Assembly: GCA_023481105.1 (NCBI GenBank)
Contig: JAMCWK010000113.1
Location: 7,169 to 45,504 of the forward strand
Length of the DNA: 38,336 nucleotides
Reading direction: 5' to 3'
DNA from: Acidobacteriota bacterium
GTDB lineage: Bacteria; Acidobacteriota; Terriglobia; Acidiferrales; UBA7541
Shown here: positions 15,993-24,527 of the stretch, piece after piece
Layout: each line of letters begins with the position of its first letter
How positions within the stretch are numbered: position 1 is the stretch's first letter
Notes under the pieces: generated by a model
What the model saw: only the letters and a program-made list of their open reading frames with translations
Databases searched by the model: none
Told to the model about the DNA's origin: nothing
Made by a program: the position numbers and the translations under genes

Positions 15993-17444
15993 ATGGGTGA
16001 AATGGAAACCGGGGCTTCAAACGGAACAAACCATGAACGGTTGAATGGATGGAAAGAGATTGCTTCTTTCCTGGGGCGGGGTGTGCGCACAGCGCAGCGC
16101 TGGGAAAAGGAGTTGGGGCTTCCGGTGCGGCGGATACACACAGGCGGCGGGGAAGTCGTTTTTGCGATGCGCGGCGAACTGGATACTTGGCTGGCCAAGT
16201 CGGAAACGCAAAGCTCATTGACTGCCGATCGGGACGAGCACGATGTAAGGAACGGAAATAAAGAAGTGTTGAACAGTGGAAATGCAGGAGCGATTTCCGA
16301 GCAGGGAAACGGCTGGAAAAGCGTGGCCTGGCGCGCGGCGGCAATAATGCTGCTAGCCGGAGCGACGATTGCCGCGGGATGGGTGTGGGTGTGGCCGCGG
16401 ATCAACAGCGCGCACGCGGCGAGCAGACAGCCCGAAGATTGGCGCGTCGAAAACAACGCGCTCAAGGTGTTCAACGCGCAGGGTGAACAACTTTGGGAAT
16501 TCCGTTTCAAAGAGGCGGTGGATGCGCCGACCTATGGCGCGGGGAGCCGCACGCCTTCGCCGCCTGTGAAGATCGTGGATTTGGATGGTGACGGCGCGCC
16601 CGAAGTGCTGGCGCTGGCGCGCAGCGCAAGGCTCGGCGGAAACACTTTTTACTGCTTCGAAGCCAGCGGCGCTGTTCGGTTTTCGCGCAATTCCGAAAAC
16701 GTGTCGGGTGCGGTGCGATTTGGCAGCGAGAAATTCGCACCTCCATTCCACCCGACGAGGTTTTTGGTGACTGCGGACAGCGGGCAGAGAAAATCCGTCT
16801 GGTTAGTAAGCGTGCACAACCTAAATTTCCCGGCGGTCGTGCAAAAGCTGACGCCGCAAGGAAGGGTGGCCGGGGAATATTGGAGCAACGGGCACATTCA
16901 TCTCGTGAAAGACGCGGTGCTCGGCGGGCGGCGAGTCCTGCTGGCGGGTGGGATGAACAACGAGCATAAAACCGCGAGCCTGGCTGTGCTGGACTATGAG
17001 AATCCTTCCGGGTCGGCGCCCGCGGTGAAGGACGAGTACCAATGCAAAGGTTGCCCGGCGGGAACGCCTCTCGCGTTCCTGCTTTTTCCGCAAATGGAGA
17101 TTTCACGCGAGTTCGACGCTCGACCGTTCGTGCGCGAGATTCGCATTGGAGATGAGGACAGTTTCGTCATCACGGTATTGCATGCAGGGCACACATTTGA
17201 AAGCGACAAGGTCGAAGTCCTTGCAGACGCGCTCTATGAGCTGGATGCGGAGTTTCACTTGAGAGCTGCGAATTCCGGCGACGGTTACCGGGACGCGCAC
17301 AACCGCTTGGAGATGATGGGACGCCTGAAACATCGCTTCGGGGCGCGCGATGAGGCTGAGCTGTTCTCGGTGCTTTCGTGGAACGGGAGAGAGTTCGTAA
17401 AAACAACGGGGCGCGGGACCAGCGTGGCCGTGGCCCAGCGGTGA
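15993..17444 (+). CDS. membrane-anchored one-component regulator: N-terminal helix-turn-helix, one TM, C-terminal FG-GAP-like sensor
   Basis: 483 aa from the ATG at 15993; the frame is open further upstream but only through hairpin repeats. The N-terminus (about 17-68) is an excisionase/MerR-like winged helix: LNGWKEIASFLGRGVRTAQR, WEKELGLPVRRI, then a beta hairpin and DTWLA. A linker and one transmembrane helix (about 111-134, ending GWVWVW) follow. The outer part (about 145-483) contains DLDGDGAPEVL, an FG-GAP/VCBS calcium-loop motif, and further strand-rich repeats. This plan resembles the HTH-TM-TolB/TPR regulators common in Acidobacteriota, with an FG-GAP-like sensor instead. DNA binding at the membrane controlled by an extracytoplasmic signal is inference. 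No partner gene is adjacent. Confidence 0.75.
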   Translation: MGEMETGASNGTNHERLNGWKEIASFLGRGVRTAQRWEKELGLPVRRIHTGGGEVVFAMRGELDTWLAKSETQSSLTADRDEHDVRNGNKEVLNSGNAGAISEQGNGWKSVAWRAAAIMLLAGATIAAGWVWVWPRINSAHAASRQPEDWRVENNALKVFNAQGEQLWEFRFKEAVDAPTYGAGSRTPSPPVKIVDLDGDGAPEVLALARSARLGGNTFYCFEASGAVRFSRNSENVSGAVRFGSEKFAPPFHPTRFLVTADSGQRKSVWLVSVHNLNFPAVVQKLTPQGRVAGEYWSNGHIHLVKDAVLGGRRVLLAGGMNNEHKTASLAVLDYENPSGSAPAVKDEYQCKGCPAGTPLAFLLFPQMEISREFDARPFVREIRIGDEDSFVITVLHAGHTFESDKVEVLADALYELDAEFHLRAANSGDGYRDAHNRLEMMGRLKHRFGARDEAELFSVLSWNGREFVKTTGRGTSVAVAQR

Positions 17445-17460
17445 CACTCTTCCCTAGAAG

Positions 17461-17928
17461 CTACTTAGTGGCGACTTTTGCGCCGGTGATTTTGAAGCGG
17501 AACCACGCCGCGCCGGTGGGGAAGAGGATGTCGCGAAACTCCGGGTAACCCACTTCCTCGCCGGGCTGAATGGTGCCGGGGAGCGTGCCTTTGTTGACGG
17601 CGATGACTGTTTCGTCGCCGCGGACGTAGGTCGTCTCGTACTCGATGGAGGTGTACGCGCAGCCGGCGGACTTGTTGCGGAGGTGGACGATCCAAACCGC
17701 GGTGGTGCCGGTGCGGTCCTTGTCCATCTTGGCGTCCAGAATTGCCAAGTCCTTCACGGGATCCGGCACGCAGGCGACGGCCGGCATAGCCGAAGCCGCG
17801 GGGCCCTGCTCTCCGCGCTGCGAGGTGAAATAGATAACCACCACAACCACGACAATTGCCAGTGCCGCGGCGCCAATAATCTCCCGCATCTTTTTCGTTT
17901 CCTGCTCGTCTTTCGGCACTTCAAACAT
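17461..17928 (-). CDS. single-pass membrane protein of unknown function
   Basis: 155 aa, with aaGGAGGgtgtc directly before the ATG at 17928. A charged N-terminus (MFEVPKDEQETKKM) is followed by one transmembrane helix (about 17-35, rich in Val). The outer domain (about 50-155) is mainly beta (TTAVWIVHLRNKSAGCAYTS, TYVRGDETVIAVN, GTIQPGEEVGYPEF) and resembles small immunoglobulin-like or DUF-type accessory domains. It has two Cys that could pair. It converges with the regulator gene (16 bases between stops). I do not recognise the family. Confidence 0.75.
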   Translation of the reverse strand: MFEVPKDEQETKKMREIIGAAALAIVVVVVVIYFTSQRGEQGPAASAMPAVACVPDPVKDLAILDAKMDKDRTGTTAVWIVHLRNKSAGCAYTSIEYETTYVRGDETVIAVNKGTLPGTIQPGEEVGYPEFRDILFPTGAAWFRFKITGAKVATK

Positions 17929-18386
17929 GACACCCTCCTTCTTTGCCGCTCAGGACGGTCCTGCACACACATCCGGGCAAAATGAAGCCGCTTGGCACTT
18001 CATTTGGCTTTTCCCAATTCCGTGGCGGAGGTAGTAGCCGCGTGGGCAGAAATTTCGCGGAATGCCGTAAAACGTGGTGACCTTGCCAATCATGGGGAGG
18101 AGCCTCCCCAGGCGCAGCCTCATTTGCATCATAGGCCGCAGCGAAAGGCAAGTCAACGAACGCGTGGAACGAACGGCTCCGGACGAATCGCATATTTACT
18201 TCGGGGGGCAATTTCCCTACCATGTGCAGGCGCGCGGTGGAATCCCGCCGGAATGCGTGCTAAGGTGTGCCCGGAAGTTGCCCAGGCGGGGCGCGGGAAA
18301 AACACAGAAGTGCGTACAGGCTGCTTCGAAGAATCGGGAGCCTAAGATGCGGCGCGGGGATAAACCCCGCGCTGCGCGGACGGAAA
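17929..18386. other. intergenic region upstream of the FHA-PP2C operon
   Basis: 458 bases between divergent genes. No reading frame here has a ribosome site or familiar product. It contains a GC hairpin at 18352-18372 and a weak extended -10-like tgctaaggt near 18257. Confidence 0.4.
18352..18372 (+). repeat. perfect 8-bp hairpin just before the FHA-PP2C start codon
   Basis: gcgcgggg (18352-18359), loop ataaa, ccccgcgc (18365-18372), ending 14 bases before the ATG at 18387. It may be a REP relative without the GTAG tag, or a leader structure that limits ribosome access. The sequence alone cannot tell these apart. Confidence 0.5.
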
Positions 18387-20069
18387 ATGTCATCAGGAAT
18401 TCCACGATTGCGGGTCCTGGAAACGGGCGGCACGGAGCGACAGGTGCCGATCGCGAGCACACCCTTCACCATCGGGCGGCAAAAGGGCAATGAGCTGACG
18501 CTGAGCGATACGCGCATCAGCCGCCAACAAGCCAAGATTGATATCGCCGACGGAAAATATTATCTGGAGGATTTGCAGAGCCGCCACGGCACGTTCGTGA
18601 ACGGGCAGAAAATTTCCGCGCGGCACGAGTTGAAAGCGCGGGACACGATCGAGTTCGGCGTGCCGGATTCGTTCCGGCTGGTGTACGAAGTGGGCGAAGA
18701 GACCAGCGTGGCGGACCTGGTGAACCGCGTGGAAGCCACGCCAGCGACTCCGGCGACTTCGCGGGAGCTGTACCATCTGGGCGTGCTGCTGGAAGTGGTG
18801 CGCGTGATGCACACCAGCCTGGCGCTGGAGGATTTGCTGACGTCGGTGGTGGACGCGGCCATCCAGGTGACGCACACGGAGCGCGGCGTGCTGTTACTGC
18901 GCGTGCCGGAAGCGGCGGAGGGCGAGTTGCGGCCCAGCGTGGCGCGGGACCACCGGCACGGAACGCTGGACCCCAAAGAATTGCAGATTTCGTCGAGCAT
19001 CCTGAAGCAGGTGATCAAGTCGCGGCGGGAATTGATTGTGAGCGATCCCGGCGACGCGCTGGGCTCGCTCGACCGGCGGCAACAGGACAGCATGGCGCGG
19101 CTGGAACTGCGCACTGTGATCGCCATCCCGCTGGAAAAAATGCCGGTGCTGGGCTCGTCGGATACGACCGTGTACGGGAAACCAGCGGAACTGCTGGGCG
19201 TGCTGTATCTGGACAGCCGGGCGGTGGGCAGCGCGTTCTCCGACCTCGACCGGCAAACGCTGCGGGCGCTGGCGCTGGAAGCGGCAACGGTGGTGGAAAA
19301 TGCGCGGCTGTTTTCGGCGTCGCGGGAAAAAGAGCGGCTGGAACACGAAATGAGCATCGCCTCGGAAATCCAGCAGCAGCTTTTGCCGAAAACGTTTCCG
19401 GAGTCAAAAGCGTTTTCGATTACGGGGCTGAACATCGCGTGCCAGTCCATCGGCGGAGATTATTTCGATGCGATCGGGCTGCCCGGAGGACGCTGCGGGG
19501 TGGTGGTGGCGGACGTGTCGGGGAAGGGAATTCCGGCGGCGCTGCTGGCGTGCATGCTGCAAGGAGTTTTTTCGGCGACGGCGGGAATGGACATTGCGCT
19601 GAACACCATCGGGGCGCGGGTGAATAAATATCTTTGCGAGCGGACGGGCGACGACCGCTACGCGACGCTGTTCTATTCGGTGCTGGACCCGACCGGGCAC
19701 CTGGAGTACATCAACGCGGGACACTGCTCTCCGCTGGTGCGCACGACCTTGGGGCAGATGTACACGCTGGCGTCGGACAATTTCCCGCTGGGCATGTTTG
19801 ATTTCGCGGAATACCACGCGGGACGCGCGCAACTCCAGCCGGGCGACTTCCTGATTGTCTATACGGACGGGTTTTCCGAGGCGCACAACATGCGCAACGA
19901 AATGTTCAGCGAAATGGGCCTGCGGGAAATCCTGCGCACCTTCAACGGCACGACGGCGCAGGAGCTTTCCGATGCGATTCAGGCGGGAGTGCGCACGTTT
20001 ACCGGCGGCGCACCGCAGTCGGATGATATGACGCTGGTCGTAGTACACTATCGGGGCCCAGCCGCATGA
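18387..20069 (+). CDS. FHA-GAF-PP2C (SpoIIE/RsbU-type) serine/threonine phosphatase
   Basis: 560 aa from the ATG at 18387; the frame is open upstream to 18267, but through a GC hairpin and without homology. The FHA domain (about 25-95) reads FTIGRQKGNELTLSDTRISR, then LEDLQSRHGTFVNGQ. The usual SRxH has become SRQQ. A GAF domain (about 130-290) and a coiled linker (EMSIASEIQQQLLPKTFPES) follow. The PP2C domain (about 330-560) has metal-binding GGDYFDAI (about 355) and ADVSGKGIPAAL (about 373), plus YTDGFSEA and the terminal QSDDMTLVVV. Such enzymes dephosphorylate anti-sigma-factor antagonists in partner-switching pathways. It overlaps the next phosphatase gene by 4 bases (ATGA). Confidence 0.93.
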   Translation: MSSGIPRLRVLETGGTERQVPIASTPFTIGRQKGNELTLSDTRISRQQAKIDIADGKYYLEDLQSRHGTFVNGQKISARHELKARDTIEFGVPDSFRLVYEVGEETSVADLVNRVEATPATPATSRELYHLGVLLEVVRVMHTSLALEDLLTSVVDAAIQVTHTERGVLLLRVPEAAEGELRPSVARDHRHGTLDPKELQISSSILKQVIKSRRELIVSDPGDALGSLDRRQQDSMARLELRTVIAIPLEKMPVLGSSDTTVYGKPAELLGVLYLDSRAVGSAFSDLDRQTLRALALEAATVVENARLFSASREKERLEHEMSIASEIQQQLLPKTFPESKAFSITGLNIACQSIGGDYFDAIGLPGGRCGVVVADVSGKGIPAALLACMLQGVFSATAGMDIALNTIGARVNKYLCERTGDDRYATLFYSVLDPTGHLEYINAGHCSPLVRTTLGQMYTLASDNFPLGMFDFAEYHAGRAQLQPGDFLIVYTDGFSEAHNMRNEMFSEMGLREILRTFNGTTAQELSDAIQAGVRTFTGGAPQSDDMTLVVVHYRGPAA

Positions 20070-21733
20070 AGAACCAGCCCAGCTCGCCGTCCACCGCCAG
20101 CAAGTCTGCCGGAGGCCTTGCACTCCTGGCTGACGCGCTGGCTTCCTTGAACCTGGAAGCCGCGCCGGACAAACTGGCGCAACAAACCGTGGACATCGCC
20201 GCGACGCGCTTCCACGTCGCCGGCGCGCGGCTGTGGCGCATGCAAGACGCGAAACCCGCGGCGTGGCAGGCGTCCGGAAAAATGCCGGCGGCGGACGAAG
20301 CCGCGGCGGCACGAGCCTTCAACGGACTGGTTTCCTCGAGCGGCACATCGGACTGGTATTTTGCGGGCGCGGGCGACGGGCATGCCGGGCTGTTGCTGGA
20401 GACAGCGGCGGCCAAACCGCTCCCGGCAGAAGAGCGCAGCGTGCTGGCGCTGTATGCGCGGTTCGCGTCCTCGCTGCTGACGGGCATCGAGCGACAGCGC
20501 AGCATCGCCACGCTTTCCAGCATCGTGGAAGCCACCAAGCAATTGAACTCCACGCTGGACCTGGGCGAACTGATCAACATCGTGCTGCAACTGGCCACGC
20601 GGCAAACCGGCGCGGACCGTGGCACGGTGTTCCTGGTGGACAAGGAACATCAGGAAATCTGGTCACTGGTGGGGCTGGGGCTGGCGCAGCAGGAAATCCG
20701 CATCCCCATGAGCAAGGGCATTGCCGGACACGTGGCGCGCACCGGGGAAACCGTGAACCTGCTGGATGCTTACGAAGACCCGCGCTTCGAGCCGGACGTG
20801 GACCGCCGGCTGGGCTACCGCACGCGCACGTTGCTGTGCCTGCCGATTCTGAACAAGGACAACGACGTGGTGGGCGTGCTGCAACTGCTGAACAAGTCCA
20901 CCGGGCCGTTCATCACCGAGGATACCAACTTCCTGCGCGCGCTTTCCGTGCACTGCGCCATCGCCATCGAAAACGCGCAACTGCATCGCGAGCTGCTGCA
21001 CAAAGAAAAACTGGAGCGCGACCTGGCCCTGGCGCGGAGCATCCAGCGCGGCCTGCTGCCGGAACACCCGCCGAGCATTGAAGGCTTCGACATCGTGGTA
21101 TCGCACAAGCCATCGCAGATGGTGGGCGGGGATTACTACGACTTCATTGCGCTGGGCCCGCAAGCGCTGCTGCTGGTGATCGCGGACGTGGAAGGAAAAG
21201 GCGTGGCGTCGGCGCTGGTGATGGCCAATTTGCAGGCCACGCTGCGTGCGCTGGTGGTGCACCTGCACTCGCTGGAGCGGATTGTGGCGTCGGTGAACGA
21301 CATGATCCTGGCGGACACGCGGGCGCAAAAGTACATGAGCATGTTCGTGGGGCTGCTGGACCAGCGCAACCGCACGTTCCACTACATCAACGCGGGGCAC
21401 GTGCCGCCGGCAGTGGTGCGCGCCAACGGCGACCACGTGTTTCTGCGGGAAGGCGGCATGGTGGTGGGGATTTTTCCGGGCGTGGCGTACGAGCGCGGCT
21501 ACCTGAAGCTGGAGCCCGGAGACGTCTTTGCCGGCTGCACGGACGGCATCACCGAAGCCATGGACGTGCAATCGAATGAATATGGGTTGGAGCGGCTGGT
21601 GGCTACCATCGGGCGCGAACGCACATCACCCGCGGAGCACATCGTGGAAAGCGTGCTCACCGAAGTGGACCGCTTCTCGCGCGGCGGGCCGCACGAAGAC
21701 GACCGCATCCTGCTGATTGTGAAGACGCTGTAG
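20066..21733 (+). CDS. GAF-GAF-PP2C (SpoIIE/RsbU-type) serine/threonine phosphatase
   Basis: 555 aa, translationally coupled to the preceding phosphatase (ATG inside its stop). A degenerate first GAF-like domain (about 20-140) and a clear second GAF (about 160-300; TGADRGTVFLVDKE, GIAGHVARTGE, CLPILNKDNDVVGVLQLLNK) lead through a helix (LERDLALARSIQRGLLPEHP) to the PP2C domain. That domain has GGDYYDFI (about 354), ADVEGKGVASALV (about 372), INAGHVPP, CTDGITEA and EDDRILLIV. All metal-site Asp residues are present. No anti-sigma factor, antagonist or kinase of RsbW type is in the window, so its substrate is encoded elsewhere. Two adjacent phosphatases with different sensors suggest separate inputs to one partner-switch. 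Confidence 0.93.
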   Translation: MKNQPSSPSTASKSAGGLALLADALASLNLEAAPDKLAQQTVDIAATRFHVAGARLWRMQDAKPAAWQASGKMPAADEAAAARAFNGLVSSSGTSDWYFAGAGDGHAGLLLETAAAKPLPAEERSVLALYARFASSLLTGIERQRSIATLSSIVEATKQLNSTLDLGELINIVLQLATRQTGADRGTVFLVDKEHQEIWSLVGLGLAQQEIRIPMSKGIAGHVARTGETVNLLDAYEDPRFEPDVDRRLGYRTRTLLCLPILNKDNDVVGVLQLLNKSTGPFITEDTNFLRALSVHCAIAIENAQLHRELLHKEKLERDLALARSIQRGLLPEHPPSIEGFDIVVSHKPSQMVGGDYYDFIALGPQALLLVIADVEGKGVASALVMANLQATLRALVVHLHSLERIVASVNDMILADTRAQKYMSMFVGLLDQRNRTFHYINAGHVPPAVVRANGDHVFLREGGMVVGIFPGVAYERGYLKLEPGDVFAGCTDGITEAMDVQSNEYGLERLVATIGRERTSPAEHIVESVLTEVDRFSRGGPHEDDRILLIVKTL

Positions 21734-21898
21734 CGATTGAGTGATTGAGTGATTTGTGATTTAGTGATTGAGGAACGGGAAGTCCGGCAGTTGAGCGCGA
21801 ACACTCCGGCCACATTCTGCAACGCACTCTCCCAGAAAGACGAGGCCCCCCCAAAACCTTCGAGGGTGTAACTCGTGCACAAATCGCGCAAGTTGCCG

Positions 21899-22825
21899 CT
21901 ACATTCTGGAGTCGTGGATTTTCCCGAAAAAAGTCAGGACGCGGCGCTCAAATTCCAACGGTTCCTTGCCGAGAACGGCGGTGTGTCCCGCGCCCTTAAC
22001 AAGCCACATTTCTTTGGGACCAATAGCGGCTTTGTAGATGCGCTTGGTGTGACGCGCAGGAATGTTGCGGTCGCTCAAGCCGCAAATCAGAAGAACGGGA
22101 AATGCGCGCGCGGCGACGGCTTTTTCCGGCGAAATATCGTCAGCCTTGAAGCCACCTTCTTTTTCGGCGCCGCGGATGGCGATGGTGGAGGCCGGGCGAA
22201 AAAGCGTCCGGCCGAGAAACGAGCTGAGGCGCAGGCCGGCGTAGTCGAAAGAAACTTCGCGCAGATTGGCGAAGGCGCTCTCGGCGACGACGCCGGAGAC
22301 GCGTGGCTCCTCGGCCGCGGACTGCAAGGCGATGGACGCGCCCATGGATTCCCCCAAAAGAAAGAAACAGTGCACTTGCTCGGACGCAAAAAGCGCGCCT
22401 GCAATGGCAGAAGTGTCATGGCGCTCGAGCCAGCCGTAAGTGGCCAGGGGGCCTTCGCTCGCGCCGTGCGCGCGGGCGTCCATCAAGAGAACGCTGTAGC
22501 CATGGCGCAGCAGGAATTCGGCGTAGGAGTGCATGCCAACGCGGTTGTCGGAAACGCCGTGGAACAGCATCACCCAGTCGCCGTTTGATTGTTGAAAACG
22601 CACCTTCCATCCGCGCAGAAGGACGCCATCGGGAGCGCGGACTTCGAAATCTTCGCGCGTGGCGTGGACGCGGGTGAAGGCCTGGTCCGCGCGCGCGATG
22701 AGTTCGGGAGATAGCTCGCGGCGCATGGGATGGAGCATGCCGCTGCCCAGCATCGCTCCGGCCATGCCGGCGAAAACCGGAAGCAGCCCAACTGCCAGCA
22801 CGAAGCTCAATCGCGCGTGTTTCAT
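21899..22825 (-). CDS. alpha/beta hydrolase with N-terminal membrane anchor
   Basis: 308 aa from the ATG at 22825, chosen because AGGAG lies 4 bases upstream; the frame is open further upstream but without homology. A hydrophobic N-terminus (about 7-30) is a signal anchor. The hydrolase core has oxyanion HG (89-90), nucleophile elbow GESMG with Ser160, acid Asp252 (GLSDRNIP) and His281 (GAGHT), all in the family order. It resembles the YfhR/BEM46-like peptidase-esterase group. The substrate is not deducible. It lies downstream of the ABC exporter genes on the same strand with a 67-base gap containing a small hairpin, so it may be a separate unit. Confidence 0.88.
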   Translation of the reverse strand: MKHARLSFVLAVGLLPVFAGMAGAMLGSGMLHPMRRELSPELIARADQAFTRVHATREDFEVRAPDGVLLRGWKVRFQQSNGDWVMLFHGVSDNRVGMHSYAEFLLRHGYSVLLMDARAHGASEGPLATYGWLERHDTSAIAGALFASEQVHCFFLLGESMGASIALQSAAEEPRVSGVVAESAFANLREVSFDYAGLRLSSFLGRTLFRPASTIAIRGAEKEGGFKADDISPEKAVAARAFPVLLICGLSDRNIPARHTKRIYKAAIGPKEMWLVKGAGHTAVLGKEPLEFERRVLTFFGKIHDSRM

Positions 22826-22850
22826 GGTGCTCCTAAAGTTGTTACGAGGA

Positions 22851-22870
22851 CGGAAACGGAATAGTTTCCG
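22851..22870 (-). repeat. 7-bp inverted repeat between permease and hydrolase genes
   Basis: cggaaac (22851-22857) and gtttccg (22864-22870) with a 6-base loop lie behind the permease stop. There is no T tract after it on the minus strand, so it is at most a weak terminator or processing site. Confidence 0.35.
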
Positions 22871-22892
22871 GGGAGGTAGAACTAAGTATACA

Positions 22893-23684
22893 TCAACTGC
22901 CGGTGGAGGCATAGTTGCGCACGCCGCGGTTCCACAGCGCCAGAGCCAGCGTAAAGAATGCGGCGGCGACCACCGGCACGAGCCAGGCGTAGAGGCGGAA
23001 CTCGGCACGGCCGAGCAGGCGCACACTGGGATAAAACGTGGCGAAACCGAAGGGAATAATCCAGCTCAGCAAAAATTGCACGAAACCGCTGTAAATGGAG
23101 AGCGGGTAACGGCCGAAGGCGATGAGGTTCCACACCGGCGGATGCACGCCGACGCGGTCCTCCACCCAAAAGCTGACGCAGGTGAGCATGAGGAAAATGG
23201 AAACGTAAATGATGCCGCCGCACAAAGCGAAGAACGCCAGCAGCAAGAATTCCAGGGGGCCCCAGGCAAGACGCAAGCGCGAAGACGCGAGCCACACCGC
23301 GAGCAGGCCCACGACGACTTCGTGCAGAGACTCGATGCGGAAGACTTCGAAGATGACCTGGTGCAGCGAGGCCACGGGGCGCAAAAGCACGCGGTCGAAC
23401 TTTCCCTCGATGATGAAGTCGTTGCCGAAATTGTAGAGGTTCAGGCTGACGACGTTGAACAGGCCGAAGGGAATCAGCGAAAAGCCGTAGAGAAAAAGCA
23501 CCTCTTCGAATTTCCAGCCGGCGAGTTGCGGAACCTTCTGGAAAAGAACGAGCAGGAACCCGAACGCGAACACCGTGGCCAGCACGCTCGCACCGGTGCT
23601 GATCAGGAAGTCCGCGCGATAGGCGAAGCGGACCTTGATGAACTGCACGGCGTAGGCGGCGAGAAGCTGGAGGTGTTTTTTCAT
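22893..23684 (-). CDS. ABC-2 type exporter permease (COG3694-like)
   Basis: 263 aa with six hydrophobic segments. It has the FEEVLFLYGFSLIPFGL and EGKFDRVLLRPV blocks characteristic of the small ABC-2 permeases that pair with COG4586 ATPases; the latter block is a conserved amphipathic loop likely to contact the ATPase. It is the last gene of the unit ATPase (25546) - permease (24527) - permease (23684), with a 9-base gap to the gene before it. The two permeases probably form a heterodimeric channel. The substrate is unknown; relatives have been linked to drug or lipid export. Confidence 0.88.
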   Translation of the reverse strand: MKKHLQLLAAYAVQFIKVRFAYRADFLISTGASVLATVFAFGFLLVLFQKVPQLAGWKFEEVLFLYGFSLIPFGLFNVVSLNLYNFGNDFIIEGKFDRVLLRPVASLHQVIFEVFRIESLHEVVVGLLAVWLASSRLRLAWGPLEFLLLAFFALCGGIIYVSIFLMLTCVSFWVEDRVGVHPPVWNLIAFGRYPLSIYSGFVQFLLSWIIPFGFATFYPSVRLLGRAEFRLYAWLVPVVAAAFFTLALALWNRGVRNYASTGS

Positions 23685-23693
23685 CGGAGCAAT

Positions 23694-24527
23694 CTAGCCA
23701 CCATGAATCGTGATGCGCTTCACGGAGAAGGTCCACCAACGGCCGGCGAGCCACAGCAGCGCCGCGACCCACGCCCACTGCGTGGCGAGCGCGACAGCGG
23801 CGGCTGCCGGCGATAACTTGCCCAAATAAATTTGCAGCGGCGTGGATGCGATGTGCGCGAAGGGCAGCCAGGCCATCACCGCGCGGATCGGCGCGGGGAA
23901 AAACGCAATGGGAATCAGCAGGCCGGAGAGCAGCTCGATGAGCCAGTACTTCGCGCGAATCAGCGCGAGGATGGATTTCAACTGGATGGCGCAGGTGCCA
24001 ATCATGAAGTTGATGGCGCCCATCAGGAAAAAACTGCCGAGCACCGCGGGAACAAACAGCGCGAAGTGCACCGCGGAGGCTGGAAGGCGCACAGGGAAAA
24101 GCAGCACGACGACCACGGCCGTCGGAAGCGTGAGCATGCCCAGTCGAAACACGGATTCGCCGAGCGCGCGGGAGAACCACATCCACTGCACGGAAAGCGG
24201 CTTGATGAGCGCCATGGCGATCTTGCCTTCGAGCACTTCGTAGGACATTTCCTGGTCAATCGTGTTCCAGTAAAACGAACGGATGATCCAGCCGACGGAA
24301 ACGTAAGTGATCATCTGGGCGAGGTCGTAGCCGGCAATCGTGCCGGCGGATCCGAAGGCTTGCGCCGCCGGGCCGTACACGGCTTTCCAGATGAAGTAGT
24401 ACACGGTGACGTTGATGAGATAAGTGATGATGCCGGTCCAGTAGCGCAGGCGGAAGGCGAGAATGTTCACGAAGCCGATGCGGGTGAACTCGAGGTAGGG
24501 CGATAGGGTTTGGGCGAGGACGTTCAT
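23694..24527 (-). CDS. ABC-2 type exporter permease (COG4587-like)
   Basis: 277 aa, polytopic with about six membrane segments. The motif MSYEVLEGKIAMALIKPLS matches the position and type of the EGKFDRVLLRPV loop of its partner. The ATG lies inside the ATPase stop (4-base ATGA overlap), so the subunits are made in fixed proportion. It pairs with the permease ending at 22893. Confidence 0.88.
   Translation of the reverse strand: MNVLAQTLSPYLEFTRIGFVNILAFRLRYWTGIITYLINVTVYYFIWKAVYGPAAQAFGSAGTIAGYDLAQMITYVSVGWIIRSFYWNTIDQEMSYEVLEGKIAMALIKPLSVQWMWFSRALGESVFRLGMLTLPTAVVVVLLFPVRLPASAVHFALFVPAVLGSFFLMGAINFMIGTCAIQLKSILALIRAKYWLIELLSGLLIPIAFFPAPIRAVMAWLPFAHIASTPLQIYLGKLSPAAAAVALATQWAWVAALLWLAGRWWTFSVKRITIHGG

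Noticed and set aside
18000..18020. Sigma-54-like ttggcacttcatttggc upstream of the FHA-PP2C region
   Set aside because: The spacing between GG and GC is 11, not 10, and the -12 half is poor.
22659..23816. Plus-strand open frame of about 385 codons
   Set aside because: Antisense to the ABC permeases and the hydrolase start; charged low-complexity translation with no family signal.
22882..24186. Minus-strand open frame of about 430 codons overlapping both ABC permeases
   Set aside because: Same strand but another frame; translation is Arg/His/Ala-rich, while the permease frames have clear membrane segments and motifs.
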